Of a stretch of 64,000 nucleotides of DNA, positions 1 to 11,978 are shown in pieces; within the stretch, counting starts at the first letter, position 1, and each line of letters opens with the position of its first letter. The position numbers and the translations under genes were made by a program. The DNA is from Physcomitrium patens. Its lineage: Eukaryota; Streptophyta; Bryopsida; Funariales; Funariaceae. The stretch lies in the NCBI RefSeq assembly GCF_000002425.4, contig NC_037264.1, positions 9,841,211 through 9,905,210 of the forward strand. The letters run 5' to 3'. The notes under the pieces were generated by a model, which was not told the DNA's origin, made no database searches, and saw only the letters and a list, made by a program, of their open reading frames with translations.

Positions 1-526
1 ATACCAAAAATAAATTTATTAGAATAATTCATTGTAAAAGCTATTATATGTAATAATTATTTTTTCAAAAGATGCCAAAAACAAAGATTTGATTAGAAAA
101 GACTAATCAAATGTCATGATGAAAACTTCTAAGTTTCTAGAAATTTATTTATCAAACTTGAAATTTATGAAATTGATATGATACATTTTAAATTTCTTGT
201 TTAGTAAAAGAAGACTAGATATTATTAAAAAGAATTATACTTATATTATAAAGAATCTAAACACATTAGCCACCATTGTCCAAAGAAGCAATGTAATCAA
301 AAAATAAAGAATATGGTTATAAAAGAGGATAATATATTAAAAAATGAATTTTTCTAGCTATAATAGGAATTACATGCTTAAAATCTACTTTAATACCTAA
401 TAAAGATTCTATTCTCTCTTTAGATCTTTCACCTTATTGTACAATAAATGTTTGCTTAGAACCAAAAAATTACAAAGTTTCTAACTTATTAGATTTAAAA
501 GCCTCAACTTATTTTATAGAAAATAT

Positions 527-531
<5 letters not shown>

Positions 532-567
<36 letters not shown>
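532..567. repeat. (TA)n microsatellite
   Basis: About 18 uninterrupted TA dinucleotides. Similar arrays recur through the window's intergenic DNA, at 5992-6022, 8505-8525, 28009-28032, 29706-29731, 34721-34749, 48305-48330 and 63480-63505. Confidence 0.95.
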
Positions 568-571
<4 letters not shown>

Positions 572-1079
572 GTAAAAAAAGTAAGTCCATACATATAGAA
601 GTCATAAATGATTGTTTGTTATTTTTTGAAGATGTAATCCATAAAATTATTTCTATCAAGATAGAAATTAATAGATATAATGGCTTAGTAATAATTGATG
701 TTTTTAAATCTCCTTAAAATTTAATCATTTTAAATTTATTGCAGCTAAAAAAGTATAATCTTTGAATAGACTAAATTTTTTAGAATTTCAATTGTTTCTA
801 TAGCAATTTTGTATCATAATATAGTCATTAGGTAAAAAAAAGAATAGTTATATTATAGAAGAGCTTAAATAAAAATATTATAGAAAATTATCTTTAAAAT
901 ATAGATAATAGACAAAGAAGTAATAAAAATTAATAAATATTGATGTTGTATTTTTATATAAAAAATAATTTTATTGACTTTTTAGGACTATAAATGAGGC
1001 AAATAAAAATAGATATGAAATATTATTTATACAATTATCTTTAAAAAAGAGTAAAAAATATTTAATAGTAAAAATTACC

Positions 1080-1262
1080 TAGGATTGATTAAGCTTCATT
1101 AGGATTTTAATTAATAATTTAATTAGGATTTAATTAGTGTTTGATCTAAGATTTGGTTAAGATTCATTAGAATTTTATTTAAAATTAAATTAGAGTTGAT
1201 CAGGATTTACTTAAGATTTATTTATTATTTTTATTTTTAAAATTTATTTAGGATTTTTATTA
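1080..1262 (+). repeat. Degenerate 11-base tandem repeat (attaggattta-like)
   Basis: The motif ATTAGGATTTA recurs in near-tandem form with substitutions and small indels, and the same pattern returns at about 2270-2650. It may be a decayed minisatellite or a decayed telomere-like (TTTAGGG) array; I infer only that it was once tandem. Confidence 0.45.
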
Positions 1263-2269
1263 TTTTTTTAAATAAAGTATATATTATTACTTTATGATTT
1301 TATTTTCATATTTTTTAAAGATTTTTTTATTGTATTTCTTTGAGATTAATTTATGATTTTATTTTATTTTATTTTATTTTTGTAACTTCTTTTAAGTTTT
1401 TTTGGATTATTTTTAGTTTAATTAGGATTATTAAAAATTACTTAAAGTTTAATAAGACATTGGACTTGATGGATTGTTATTGCATTTTTACCTTCTATAG
1501 CATTTTCAAGCAAGAATACATGTAATATGATATCAATTGTGAATCAAGGTTGAAACCACATCCAAAGGCATAAACTTATACATCTTTAGTAATTTAAGAG
1601 TTTTTTATTTGATTAAAGAGAAAATTTTGAAAGAAGACTAAAGAGAGGTACTTTGGACATTAATTTTGAGTAATTTGAGTTTGTATTGAGTTTATAAAGG
1701 CTTTTTATAGTTAAGATTGTTTAAAAATGACTTTGGATTTTTTAAAAAAATAAAGAGCTTTACTTTAGAATTTTTTTTAAAATTGATAAATGATCTATAG
1801 ATGAAAATTTGTAAATTGTATGATTAGTCTTGTATTTAATTTATGCAATAAGTTTGAACTTGATTTGATGATTTATTCAAAGGTTTTTGAAATTCAAACA
1901 TATTGGAATTTAAGAAATTAGAGTTTAAAGGACTAGTGAAGATTTCTTGGTTTTATAATAATTTGCCAATTGGATTGAATTAAAATTTTGAATTATTATA
2001 ATAGATTTGATTTTTAATATTTATGAAAAGCCTAAAATTCATTAAATGGTGAAATTAAGAGACATTGGCATTGAAAAATTGGCATTGAAAAATTCGCATC
2101 AAGTTTGGAGAAGGAGACCAAGCAACATCCAAAAAAATTTAGAATTAATTTATATTTGATAATTCTGATTTTTTTAAAAAAAATTATTTACTGTTAACTT
2201 AATAATAAAAAAGAGCAAAACTTTTGGTATTAAAATTTATAATTATATTATTAATTATTGAATTTTTAA

Positions 2270-2650
2270 TGTACTATAGGATTATTTAAGAATTTATTTC
2301 AGATATAAGATTTAATTAGGGTTTTATTAAGGTTTGATTTAAAATTTAAGATTTGATTGGAATTTAATATATGATTTAGGATTTTATTAAGATTTAGTTT
2401 AGGTTTTAAGATTTGATTATGATTTGTTTAAAATTTCTATTTTTGATATTTCTTTAAAATTTCATCATTATTTCTTTAGAATTTTTATAGAATTTGTTAT
2501 GATTTCTTTAAAAATTCTTTAGGACTTCTTTATATTTATTTTATAATTTTTTTAAGTCTTAAATTAGATTTAATTAATGCTTGATTAAGTTTATAAAGCT
2601 TTAATTGAGGTTTATTTAGGATTCTACTAGAGTTGATAGAATCTTGTTGT
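2270..2650 (+). repeat. Second stretch of the degenerate 11-base repeat
   Basis: Repeated AGGATTT / AAGATTT words at roughly 10-12 base spacing on the plus strand, like those at 1080-1262. There is no coding potential. Confidence 0.4.
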
Positions 2651-2689
2651 TATAATGTCCATTTTATCTTCCATAGTTAAATACTTGGT

Positions 2690-3340
2690 GCATTCTCAAG
2701 AAAGACTTCAAATAATATAATTACATGTTTAATTCGCAAAACATGTGTCTAACTTATAAGACAAGTTTTTTATATGTATACTACATATCTATGTTGTATC
2801 ACAAATTATCAATATGTACAACACGTGGCTAATTTATTAGCTAAGTTTTCAACCTATCCATCACCAACAAACACATATAAAGGTAAAGCTACGTCTATGA
2901 AGCTTCTAAGAAGCTTCTTCACAAGATATTATCTACTTTTATCTACTTATATCTACTTATATCTACTTATATCATCTAAGTTATTATTGGAATAAATATA
3001 TATGTTAATAACATTATCTTTCTTTCTAAGAATGACTTCCATGAGGAGTAATAATCACATGTTGAAAAAGTTTAAGATGCAATGAATTATATTTATCACA
3101 TACTCTGATCTTTATTCATTTTGAAAGTAGATGATGGGTCTTATCAACCATTGATCGTATTCTAAAAGATCACCTTGATATTTGGACATTATTAAGGCCT
3201 TCATAACTTCCTTCAAACAAACTATTTGAATTACTATTAGAAGTGGTTTTTACCTCCAATAATATCACCAATCATTGAAAGTCTCTTCCAAGGTTGTGAT
3301 ATCAAAATTTTTATATATTACCATCTATTTGAAAAAATGT
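2690..3340. repeat. Left copy of a ~650-bp dispersed direct repeat (LTR-like)
   Basis: This stretch aligns by eye with 7020-7660 in the same orientation. Shared landmarks are an AAGCTTCTAAGAAGCTT palindrome (2899 on the left), a ~20-base stretch about atattctgatctttattcac, and the end aaggttgtgatatcaaa. Divergence is high (many substitutions and indels), so the copies are old. The right copy lies just beyond a minus-strand gypsy chromodomain, where a 3' LTR would sit, so this is probably a solo or truncated LTR of the same family. It ends where the inner gypsy LTR-like repeat begins. Confidence 0.6.
2929..2976 (+). repeat. 10-base tandem repeat (tatctactta)n
   Basis: Four head-to-tail copies of TATCTACTTA, the first with one mismatch, inside the left LTR-like repeat. 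The right copy of the repeat lacks this expansion, so it arose after the copies separated. Confidence 0.75.
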
Positions 3341-3750
3341 GAGGCACGGAATTGACTCACTTAGATATTTAGTACAAAAAAATCACTTACGGTGCTTAAA
3401 ATCACAAATTTTGTGAGTTAGTAGAGAAATTCTTAGACAATTAGAAAAAATAGAAATACTAGTATAAATCATAATCTATTGTAGAGGTTCTTAATAAGAA
3501 TTCTCAAGAGGGTTTTTTTATTAATAAAGCTAGTATTAGATTATAATCCAATAAGGATAGTTAATTATTATTGATTTTTTTATTAAAGTAGAAATAAAAA
3601 AAGAATCTTAGATTCAAAAAAATCCAAAAATAAAATAAAAAACAAAATAAAACAATAATAGTTTGTTACAAATAAAATAGAATGAAAACATTGAATAGAA
3701 AAAGATAGAAAAGAAAATAGAAAAAATGAGAGGAACTAATAGATAGAGAA

Positions 3751-3784
<34 letters not shown>

Positions 3785-5989
3785 TTCTTTCTTTTGCTAC
3801 TAGAAAGGCCGTGGTTGAGGGGATTTTGAAGCCATAGTTAATTGAAGAAGAAAAAATCCCTATATAATCTTTGGTCTTTAGAAGAATAGAACCAAAATTT
3901 CTATAAAACCTATCTTTGATTATAGAAAAATTAATCCCATTAATTTTTTAAAAGATAAGAGATATTTTAAGATATAAGATAAATTTTAAAATGTAGTCAA
4001 TTCAATTGACTAAGAATCAAAGAAAATAGAATGTTTAGATCTCAATTTTTATTATTGGAAGGATGGGAGGAGATTTAAAAAATTGTTAGATGATAATTTA
4101 AACTCTAATTTTGATTATTACAAAGCAGTTAATTTTTTAGATTGTAGACGTCAAGGAAATCAAAGTCCTTAGCATTAATATAGATAGAATCTTAGAAGAA
4201 GAAATCAAAGTCCTTAAAAGAGATGATGACTTAGTTCTACATCTTTGATTTCAAAATACTTCATCAAGAATTATATTTGGCAATAGAATTTTTAATTATC
4301 TTCTTATACTTAGTAATTGGTATAAAAACTCTTCAAGAAAATTCTTAATACAAGAATTCAAGTAAAAACTCATAGATGTATCATACAAAGGAAAAGAGTC
4401 CAAAAAAAATAAAATTGGAGCTCATTTAAATTAAGAAGAGGTTTTTAGATATTGTGATTTGATCATAAAATATCAAGATGTTTTAGCTTGGTCATATAAA
4501 AAGTCAAAGGATATATCACCTAAAGGGGCTTGAGATATATAAGAAATTCAAAAGAAGAAAATTTCTTTTGATAAAAAAACAAAAGAAGAAAGACTAACAA
4601 CCTAAAATATTATTACTATTGCAAGATGCCTAGAGAATGGATTTCCTTAGTAAATTTGATGTTCTTTGATTAGGTCCTTATTTCATTTGAAAAATCTTTG
4701 ACAACTTCTTATAATTAGAGATATTAAATGGTGATATTTTTCCAACTAGAACATCAGAGAATAGATGTAAGAAATATAGAATATGAAAAAATCATCACAT
4801 ATTGAAAAAACACTTTATACTTTTATTACTCAAATTGAGAGGGGATCTAATTATATAACTTAGCCAAATTTTATTTTTTTCCAAAAGAATTGGATCTTTG
4901 ATTCATAAGAGAAACAAGAATAATTGTATGAATGGTTCTTGGTTCTACTATAATATTATCTCTTCTACTTATTAGGAGAGAAATTAAAACTTATGTAAAG
5001 AAAGAAGAATAAGTAAATAAATAAACAAGATTTATAGAATTTCGAAATAACTTGAAGTAATTTAACATCTTTGAATTGTTACATAGTTGGCCACAAAAGT
5101 AATTATGTATGAAGTGATTTAGGTTCAAATTTGATTCACATAGTAAGCTATCTTTATAAATTAGTTTTAAAGAAGGAAAGTAGCCAACTTGCACAACCTA
5201 GAGGATAGGTAGGCTTCTATGGCTTTTAATCTAATTCTTTTTCTTTAAAAGAGGATTTTTTAATATCAATTTTTAGATTTTTTTATTTATTTCTACATAT
5301 TTTAATTTTTCTTCTTGTCTTATTTTTTTTCTTTTTTTCTACTAAAAAATTATTTCACCTTTTTTTAATAAGTAGATTAGTTCTTCAATAGTTTTTCTAT
5401 CTTGAGACAATTAGAATTAAAAATATAAAAGTAAAATTAATACTAACCACAATCTTTTATATGAATAATTTATTTTGGACCTTTTGCAATATTTCTTCTA
5501 TTCTTGATAGAATATTAAAACTAATAATTACTAACTTAGATAAGGACTTCCCAAGTAGCAAGAGCTTTTGAATTCTTTACTTCTTTAAGTTGTCCTAGAT
5601 GGTCACTATATATAAGTCATGAAATTGACTCACTTAGATATTTAGTAAAAAAAATGAACTTATAGTACTTAAATCACAAATTTTGTGAATTAGTAGAAGA
5701 ATTCTTAAACAATTAGAAAATATAGAAATACTATTACAAATTACAATCTATGGTAGAAGTTCTTAATAAGAAATCCTAAGATAAATTCTTTATTAATTTA
5801 ATTAATATTAGATTATAATCCAATGGAGGTAGTTTATTATCATTGATTTTTTATTAGGAAAGAAATCAAAGACGAATCTTAGATTCAAAATAATTTAAAA
5901 TAATAAAAATAAAATAGAATGAAATCATTGAATAGAAAAAGATGGGAAAAAAATAGAGAGAAGAAAAAGAACTAATAAAGAGAGAGAAA

Positions 5990-6026
<37 letters not shown>

Positions 6027-6080
6027 CAAAATTCTTAGTAATAGATGATGATTCCAATTTTTTAGGCAAGAGTTATTGAA
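3340..6080 (+). mobile_element. Decayed Ty3/gypsy element, internally deleted
   Basis: Two direct repeats of about 450-500 bases bound this region: 3340-3850 and about 5615-6080. Both start with ATTGACTCACTTAGATATTTAGTA-type sequence and run in parallel through attagattataatccaat and agaatcttagattcaaaa. They look like old LTRs. Between them are only about 1.7 kb, with two remnants of gypsy pol on the plus strand (4460-4800). Most of reverse transcriptase, RNase H and integrase is gone, so this is a deletion derivative that would need help in trans. Exact LTR ends and target duplication cannot be fixed by eye. Confidence 0.55.
4460..4800 (+). pseudogene. Gypsy pol remnants (pre-RT motif joined to integrase C-terminus)
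   Basis: At about 4472-4530 a frame reads KYQDVLAWSYKKSKDISP, which matches the 'F-A-W-S-Y' block just before the reverse transcriptase of many plant Ty3/gypsy polyproteins. At 4642-4795 another frame reads KFDVL-stop-LGPYFI and, further on, LNGDIFP and CKKY. This resembles the integrase C-terminal block that normally reads K-F-D-A-L-W-L-G-P-Y. In-frame stops show decay. The two blocks are normally over 2 kb apart, so a large internal deletion is inferred. Confidence 0.55.
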
Positions 6081-7019
6081 GTCCAACAAAGTACACTTCA
6101 AACCTCATTCATTATTGTCTTATTTTATTTTTGTACAAAGAATAGAGCTCTCCAAAAGGTGAAGGCAAGTACATTATTTTCCACTAATTTTGCAACAATC
6201 ACTATAAGCATGTGGTGGCAACTATGTTGAAGGCATTTCCTATTGTCACTTGATGCTTAAGTATTGTTGATATTGTCCAACTCAAGATCAGGGCTTCTAG
6301 TTTTTTCTTATAGTGTTGTATGCTTCTTGAGTGTTGTTTTTTTTATTTTTATTTTTTCATCAATGAATCAAGATTGGCATGCAATAGAATTGGAGCTTGG
6401 TTTTTTAGTATTCTTAGTATTGGCAACTACTTTTTTCTCTTGTTATTTAAGATAGAATTGCAGTACCATTGATGGATTCTTGATTGCAGCAGATGTGTGG
6501 TGGTTGCCAACACTTCTCAATTTCTAGTTGTTAGTATTATTTGGTTGTGATGGTTGAGTTGATTTCATTTTGTTGTTAATCGAGTTGAAGTGGTGTTGCT
6601 TCTTTTTGTACATAGTAGTTAATATTATAGTCCTTGTAGATTGAAGAGACACTCTTTGAGTAGAAGTGGAGTAGATTAGAGGATGTTATGGAGATAAGGA
6701 CATAGTTGTACTTCCTCAGTTTGTTGTAGGATGCATGATCTTTTATTATTTACATTACTTTTTTTCTTTATCTTATTCAATGTCTTCTTGTACCAATGAT
6801 ATAAATCTTAGAAAATCAAAAGATTAATACATTCTTGTGTCATTCAAAAAGATTGAAGAATTACTCAAAGATGGTATAATATTAAATTAGAATAGCTATT
6901 ACCAAAGACAAGAATACTAAAAAGTCTTAAAATAAGACTAAGAACTAAAAAGGCATTGATAAGAGTGAAGAAGGCTTCATTTTTGCCTCCATATGTACTA
7001 TCCAACTGAGAGCTATGTA
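6081..7019. other. AT-rich spacer, no gene recognised
   Basis: Between the inner gypsy derivative and the right outer repeat. One 63-codon open frame (6264-6455) has no recognisable domain and no ATG-led support. Likely retrotransposon-derived DNA. Confidence 0.5.
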
Positions 7020-7660
7020 GCGACGTCCTATAAAACCTCTAATGTGTGTCCAATTTGTAAAACACATGTTTTAACTTGGAAGATAAGTTTCTTATATGTG
7101 TGCCATATTTTTAGCTTATACTACAAGTTATTCATACATGCAACACATGGCTAACTTGTTGGCTAAATTTCTAACCTATCAATCAACTATAAACATGTAT
7201 AAAGTCAAATACAAATCTATAAAGCTTCTAAGAAGCTTTGCCACAAGATAATATCAAATCCACATATATTTACCTTCTATCTAGTACTACTTATCTAAGT
7301 AAATATGTATATCCATGACATTATCCTCATTTTTAGGGACAAGTTCTACAAAGAAATGGTCATCATATATTGAGGAAGTCGATGATGCAGTAAATTATAT
7401 TTGCCACATATTCTGATCTTTATTCACTTTGAAGGTGGTTGATAGGTCTTCTTGACAATCAATAATGTTCTATTCTAGTGTAAGAAGACTACCCTATTAT
7501 TTGATCATTGTTGAAGCCTTTGTAATTTTTTTCAAAAAAAACATTTGTAAAATCATCAAGAATTGTTTCTACCTTGAATAAAATCACCAAATATGAAGAA
7601 TTTCTTTTAAAGTTGTGATATCAAATGCATTATATCTTGCCATCTATTTCAAGAAGAACA
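7020..7660. repeat. Right copy of the ~650-bp dispersed direct repeat
   Basis: Direct counterpart of 2690-3340. It lies immediately 3', in minus-strand orientation, of the chromodomain fossil at 7930-8115, which fits an old 3' LTR of a chromovirus. The copies are too diverged for the insertion time to be read by eye. Confidence 0.55.
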
Positions 7661-7929
7661 TGTTAATCTTGAGGATCTTCATTTCTATTACATTGTCTTG
7701 AAGGTTGTGACAATTGCAATGTCTCATGTAGTAAATCAGCAAACAATAGCTCTTGAATTAAGTCTCTTAGTTATTGATTTTCTATCTCTTTAGCACTACA
7801 AATACATATAAATTAAAAATAAAGATAGAAGATAAAATGCAATCTTTCATAAATAAAAATTTTTTAATAGCAAAGATTTGCTATTCTTCATCTTAATTTT
7901 AATAGATATCATCAATCAAAAGCATCAAC

Positions 7930-8115
7930 CTTCTTTGTTGCATTTGCAAGATTCTTTGTTGGCTTCCATGTGTGTTTACTAATATCATATCGACATCGAT
8001 AAACAAGATATTTCAACCTATTTCAATGTTGTCTTAAATCTAAGACTCATTCTACCTCAAATTTTTAATTATTATCCACTTCTATAAGATGAGGTGGCAT
8101 TTGTCTTCTTCTCAA
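7930..8115 (-). pseudogene. Chromodomain fossil of a Ty3/gypsy chromovirus
   Basis: Read on the minus strand, the frame gives PPHLIEVDNN, then FEVE-stop-VLDL, NRLKYLVYRCRYDISKHTWK and PTKNLANATKKVDAF. This is the order of an integrase-linked chromodomain: E-x-E-x-I-L-D, Y-L-V-x-W-x-G-Y, then T-W-E-P-x-x-N-L. Three in-frame stops and a lost W-x-G in the Y-L-V block show that it is dead. Chromodomains of this kind sit at the C-terminus of pol just before the 3' LTR, which agrees with the repeat at 7020-7660. Confidence 0.75.
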
Positions 8116-9600
8116 GATATTCACTATCTTATATGGTTGGCATATAAAAACAATAAGTTATTTACCAATTAACAAATTAAATCAATGTATTATCATATTA
8201 TCATCATACATATATCACCATATATGTTTCACTTCTTATATATTTACCAATATGCTAAACAGATATATTAATGGATTTATCATATGATAATATTGTATCA
8301 ACTAAAATGAGTACATAAGATTTTAAATGGTAGAAAATCATATTATACAAGAGATTTGTGTAAGATTACAAATATTTGTATGCCATGATGATTATGAACA
8401 CTTTGTATTATCATAGAAGATTTGTAAATATTGTGAAAATTCAACTAATTTATTAATTAAAATAATAGATAAATAAACAAACAATAGATAAATACCACTT
8501 ATACTATATATATATATATATATATGCATACATACAAAATAGATGCATATTTATACATATCATTGAAAAGATCAAATTCTTTTAAAACATCATTTATTAC
8601 ATGTATGAATATGTTAAAAACATGTATTAATTTTAATAATATAAAATTTATTTAAATATTACTTATTTTACATATAAAATTTTTTTTATCTAAATCTCTT
8701 ATTAATGTATTAAATTTTTATTTGATAGGAATTTAGATAATGAACTTTGAAAGAAAAATTAGAAACCAAGAAATTTTAAATAATGCAATACAAAATTTAA
8801 CACAAAATCTATTATCCTATGAAATAAATATTTTTTTAATAGCTAATAAATCCTTCAAATTATTTTATAAATAAATTTGATTTAAAATTAAAAAGTAAAA
8901 ATAAAAATAAAAAACTTCTTTTTATCTTTACCATTCATATGTTGCAAACCAATTCAATAAAAATTTGTTTTTTATTTTCCTAGCGCATGGGTTTTACTGC
9001 TGAAATTGATATAATCCGAACCTTGTACAAATAGTTGGTGCAAAAAAGAGACGTTTTTACCAATCTAGCATAACATCTACACTCTCATGAGTTATAAAGG
9101 ACAGCATATAAATCTCATGTTCAGTATTCTTGGCCTTGTTTACAAACATGACTGCAAAATCTATCGAATGCTCTGTTCGAATATGGCAATTTACTTACCA
9201 GTTAATAACACTACGCTCAATCACGTGGTCTCTTTACATTATGTACACTGCCCTTATATATTACCATATTGAGATTTCCCTTCGATTGATTCTCAAAACC
9301 AACAGCCATCACAGAACTATCGTCACGGCTTGTTTTTTTACAGCATAGAAGACTCTTCCAAATGATGTGCCAGAAGTTCGTTGTTTCAGAATTTAACCAA
9401 TTAATAGTGTAAACAAGAATAAATAAATAAATAAAAATAAAAATAAAATCAGAGAAGCAACTAAGTGGGGCATAATTTTCATTCAAACAATTGGAGACCT
9501 TAAAAAATGTAAGAAACCTAGAAAGATCTTAGGGAAGACTATCGAAGAACAGTAAGAGAAACAACAGAAGAAAAGAAAGAAGAGGAAAAAGGAAAAGGGG
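8116..9600. other. AT-rich spacer between repeat region and RPN7
   Basis: No gene recognised. It contains a (TA)n run at 8505-8525 and an (AAAT)-rich run at about 9418-9450. The base composition becomes more balanced after about 8980, marking the passage from repeat DNA to the 3' flank of RPN7. Confidence 0.6.
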
Positions 9601-9935
9601 AAAAAAAAAAAAACGTTAATACTAACCTAATTGCTAAATCATGCAGAAAAGGAACCCAAAATCGTCAAGTCCCATCGCATCATCAATCCCAGAATGTAAG
9701 CTTCACGAATTAAGCACAACAAGAACAGCAATGTACATTGAAACTGGGTGCAGCGACTTCAAAGCGCTACAGTTCCCAACCACTGGACTGGAACCATCGC
9801 AAAAAATGCTGTTGCATGTTCAATAACGCTGTAACCATTGCCTAGCAATGATTGAACTATATCCCAGCTAGCATTCAGTGCTTACTGGTGTGTCACAAAA
9901 TAAACAGCTCGTAACATGACGATTCTATCAACGAT

Positions 9936-11096
9936 TTATAGGTCAATGACTCTGGACAATTTCTGTATGCGATTGAGCAGGTAATCTCCCTGCTTGATAG
10001 TGGACTGATACAGAGCATTCTTCGCATCTGGTCTGTTGGTTTCGAGGACGCCAGCCACTTTGTCAATCTTACAATTCAACCTTCCGGCAGCAATAAACCT
10101 TGAAAGTTCCAAGTCCAGAAAATTGACGCTAACACCGAAAGCCTTCGCCATAGCATCCATGGTAACGCTCTTGTATGACTCGAGAAACTGCGAGTAAGCT
10201 ACTGAACGCACTTCACGCATGTAGAATCGGATGTGTGGATGTAGGTACCGGTCAAGTCTAATTTGATCGGTCAAACCTGCAAATGCCACAAAAAATGTTT
10301 CGTAGTGACAATCGTATAGGGCATTAAGAAAGTCGGAAAGATGGTTAATCTTCCCTATTACGGTAAGGATCTCTGGAGCATCCACCACTTTCTGCCTCAA
10401 AGCCACACGGTCCAGAGAGATGATGCTGGTAAGTACGGAGTAGAAGATAAAGGTATCGTAAGAGAAAAGCTCGGTGGTAGTGAACGTTGAAATTGAGTCC
10501 AAGAACAAATTAGCTGCTTGCTTGAAGTTCCGGGTTGCCATACAATACAATCCCTCGTACACCTTCAATCTGTTTTTCCGCTCCCAATCACCGCCCTCGT
10601 CAAACAAACTCTTCGCCTTCTCAATATTACGCAAAATTAGAGCAAAATCGAGGTGAAAAAAACCAAGGCGAAGGGTATGGAACACGAGGTCCATCTTTTG
10701 TCCCACTGCCACCGTCTTCGCTTCTGTAATTTTCAATTGTTCCAACGAATTTTCCTTGTCACCGATACGGATATAAAACAGCGCCTTCGCCAGGAGTGCC
10801 TCTCGCACCTCACTCTCACCCAAATTTTCCTCCGCATCCGCAATCTTGTCATCAAGTCTCTTCAACTCCTCAGCGTTCTTCGCGTTCATCGCATCCACAC
10901 ACCCCTGATCGAGCTCCCAGCCAAGTTCATGACAGTAAAACTGATAAAGCCCGGCCATGTCATCCGACTTGATGAGAGCCAACACTTCCTCCTTCAACGA
11001 CGCCTTCTCGATGTCCTCCACATCGGGAGACCGCAGCAGAAACAGCTTCTGCGCCAGGGACAGCTTGGAATCCTGCGTGGCTTCTTTCTCCTCCAT
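9936..11096 (-). CDS. RPN7: 26S proteasome regulatory subunit RPN7 (19S lid, PSMD6 homologue)
   Basis: A single open exon encodes 386 aa, the usual length for RPN7 (about 385-390). The protein is a lid subunit of the 19S regulatory particle that helps position the deubiquitinase RPN11. Residues 1-190 are helical TPR-like repeats (DDKIADAEENLGESEVREA, then EGGDWERKNRLKVYEGLYCM). The C-terminal half is the PCI domain (YSQFLESYKSVT, FGVSVNFLDLELSRFIAAG), ending in the conserved ETNRPDAKNALYQ and LLNRIQKLSRVIDL. The start is the ATG at 11096, because MEEKEATQDS aligns with family N-termini; upstream in-frame codons to 11126 have no ATG. Unlike all its neighbours it has no intron, so it may be a functional retrocopy or a lineage-specific intron loss. 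The frame is intact and key motifs are kept. Confidence 0.96.
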   Translation of the reverse strand: MEEKEATQDSKLSLAQKLFLLRSPDVEDIEKASLKEEVLALIKSDDMAGLYQFYCHELGWELDQGCVDAMNAKNAEELKRLDDKIADAEENLGESEVREALLAKALFYIRIGDKENSLEQLKITEAKTVAVGQKMDLVFHTLRLGFFHLDFALILRNIEKAKSLFDEGGDWERKNRLKVYEGLYCMATRNFKQAANLFLDSISTFTTTELFSYDTFIFYSVLTSIISLDRVALRQKVVDAPEILTVIGKINHLSDFLNALYDCHYETFFVAFAGLTDQIRLDRYLHPHIRFYMREVRSVAYSQFLESYKSVTMDAMAKAFGVSVNFLDLELSRFIAAGRLNCKIDKVAGVLETNRPDAKNALYQSTIKQGDYLLNRIQKLSRVIDL

Positions 11097-11129
11097 CCCT
11101 AAATCTGCTTCAATACCAATCACCAACGT

Positions 11130-11138
11130 TTAGGGTTT
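11130..11138 (-). promoter_or_regulatory. Telo-box (AAACCCTAA) just upstream of the RPN7 start
   Basis: The minus strand reads AAACCCTAA 34 bases before the ATG. Telo-boxes are common near the transcription start of plant genes for translation and other housekeeping functions. The role here is inferred from the motif and position only. Confidence 0.5.
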
Positions 11139-11932
11139 GCAACAGCTAATTAGGTTTCAAGCTGAAGATACCTCTCACCCCCCCCCCCAAAAAAAACTGA
11201 TTGTGACGGAACCCCAACAACCAGAAATCAACCACAACCAGCCCCAACAGCTCGAAATCCGATTGCGATGCACTCTCCCCTTCACTCAATCGATCGATCG
11301 CCCATGGGCTATGGCGGACAGAGGGAACGGGAGATTGCAATGTTGCCAGAACAAATGAGAAATTTTGCTCCTACTTGCAAGTCTATGTTCTTCTAGCAGA
11401 GAGGGAAAGTGGCCTTTGTCGTCAATCCGCCCTTAAATGAACAACAATCGTCGAAGCCACGACAGCACCCCAAAGAAACGAACGAAACTCGTCGTCGCTT
11501 GTGTCCTGTTGCTGGAAAGCTAACCCAGTGATAAGTGATTCCTATTGATTCATTCACTTTTGGTCGCTCATTCAGTTGGTCGTGTTTCTATGAAAATTTC
11601 ACCAGGTTGGTGTAGTCTCGTACTTGCTACTTTGCAATGGCTGTGTGCCTTTGTGCGTGTAAATGTGATTGAATGAGTTTTTTAAACGGAACTCTATATT
11701 ACAAGTTTGTCATGATTTTAGGGCGAACGTACATTTGTGAGATATGCCCAGGTGTTAAGTTTGTGATATTTGTATGTGTTTGTGAGTACAATAGTAGTGT
11801 TTATATGATATCGAATTTTGAGGACAGATTCACAAAATGGACTTTATATATGTAGATGCAAATACAATGACAGTCGTAACTGAGTGTGAAATCAGTAATC
11901 TTGATTTTAACTAGAAATTATGATGAATGTGA

Positions 11933-11978
<46 letters not shown>

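Larger units (their letters stand above)
1..2640. other. AT-rich intergenic DNA, no gene seen
   Basis: Very AT-rich DNA with stops in all frames. The only open frames are short and low in complexity. It holds a (TA)n array at 532-567 and two stretches of a degenerate 11-base repeat (listed separately). I could not recognise any transposon domain here, although the flanking region suggests old retrotransposon DNA. Confidence 0.7.

Noticed and set aside
10474..11102. Plus-strand open frames antisense to RPN7
   Set aside because: Shadows of the highly constrained RPN7 coding sequence.
11097..11126. N-terminal extension of RPN7 by ten codons
   Set aside because: The upstream codon is TTG, not ATG, and homologues start at the ATG at 11096.
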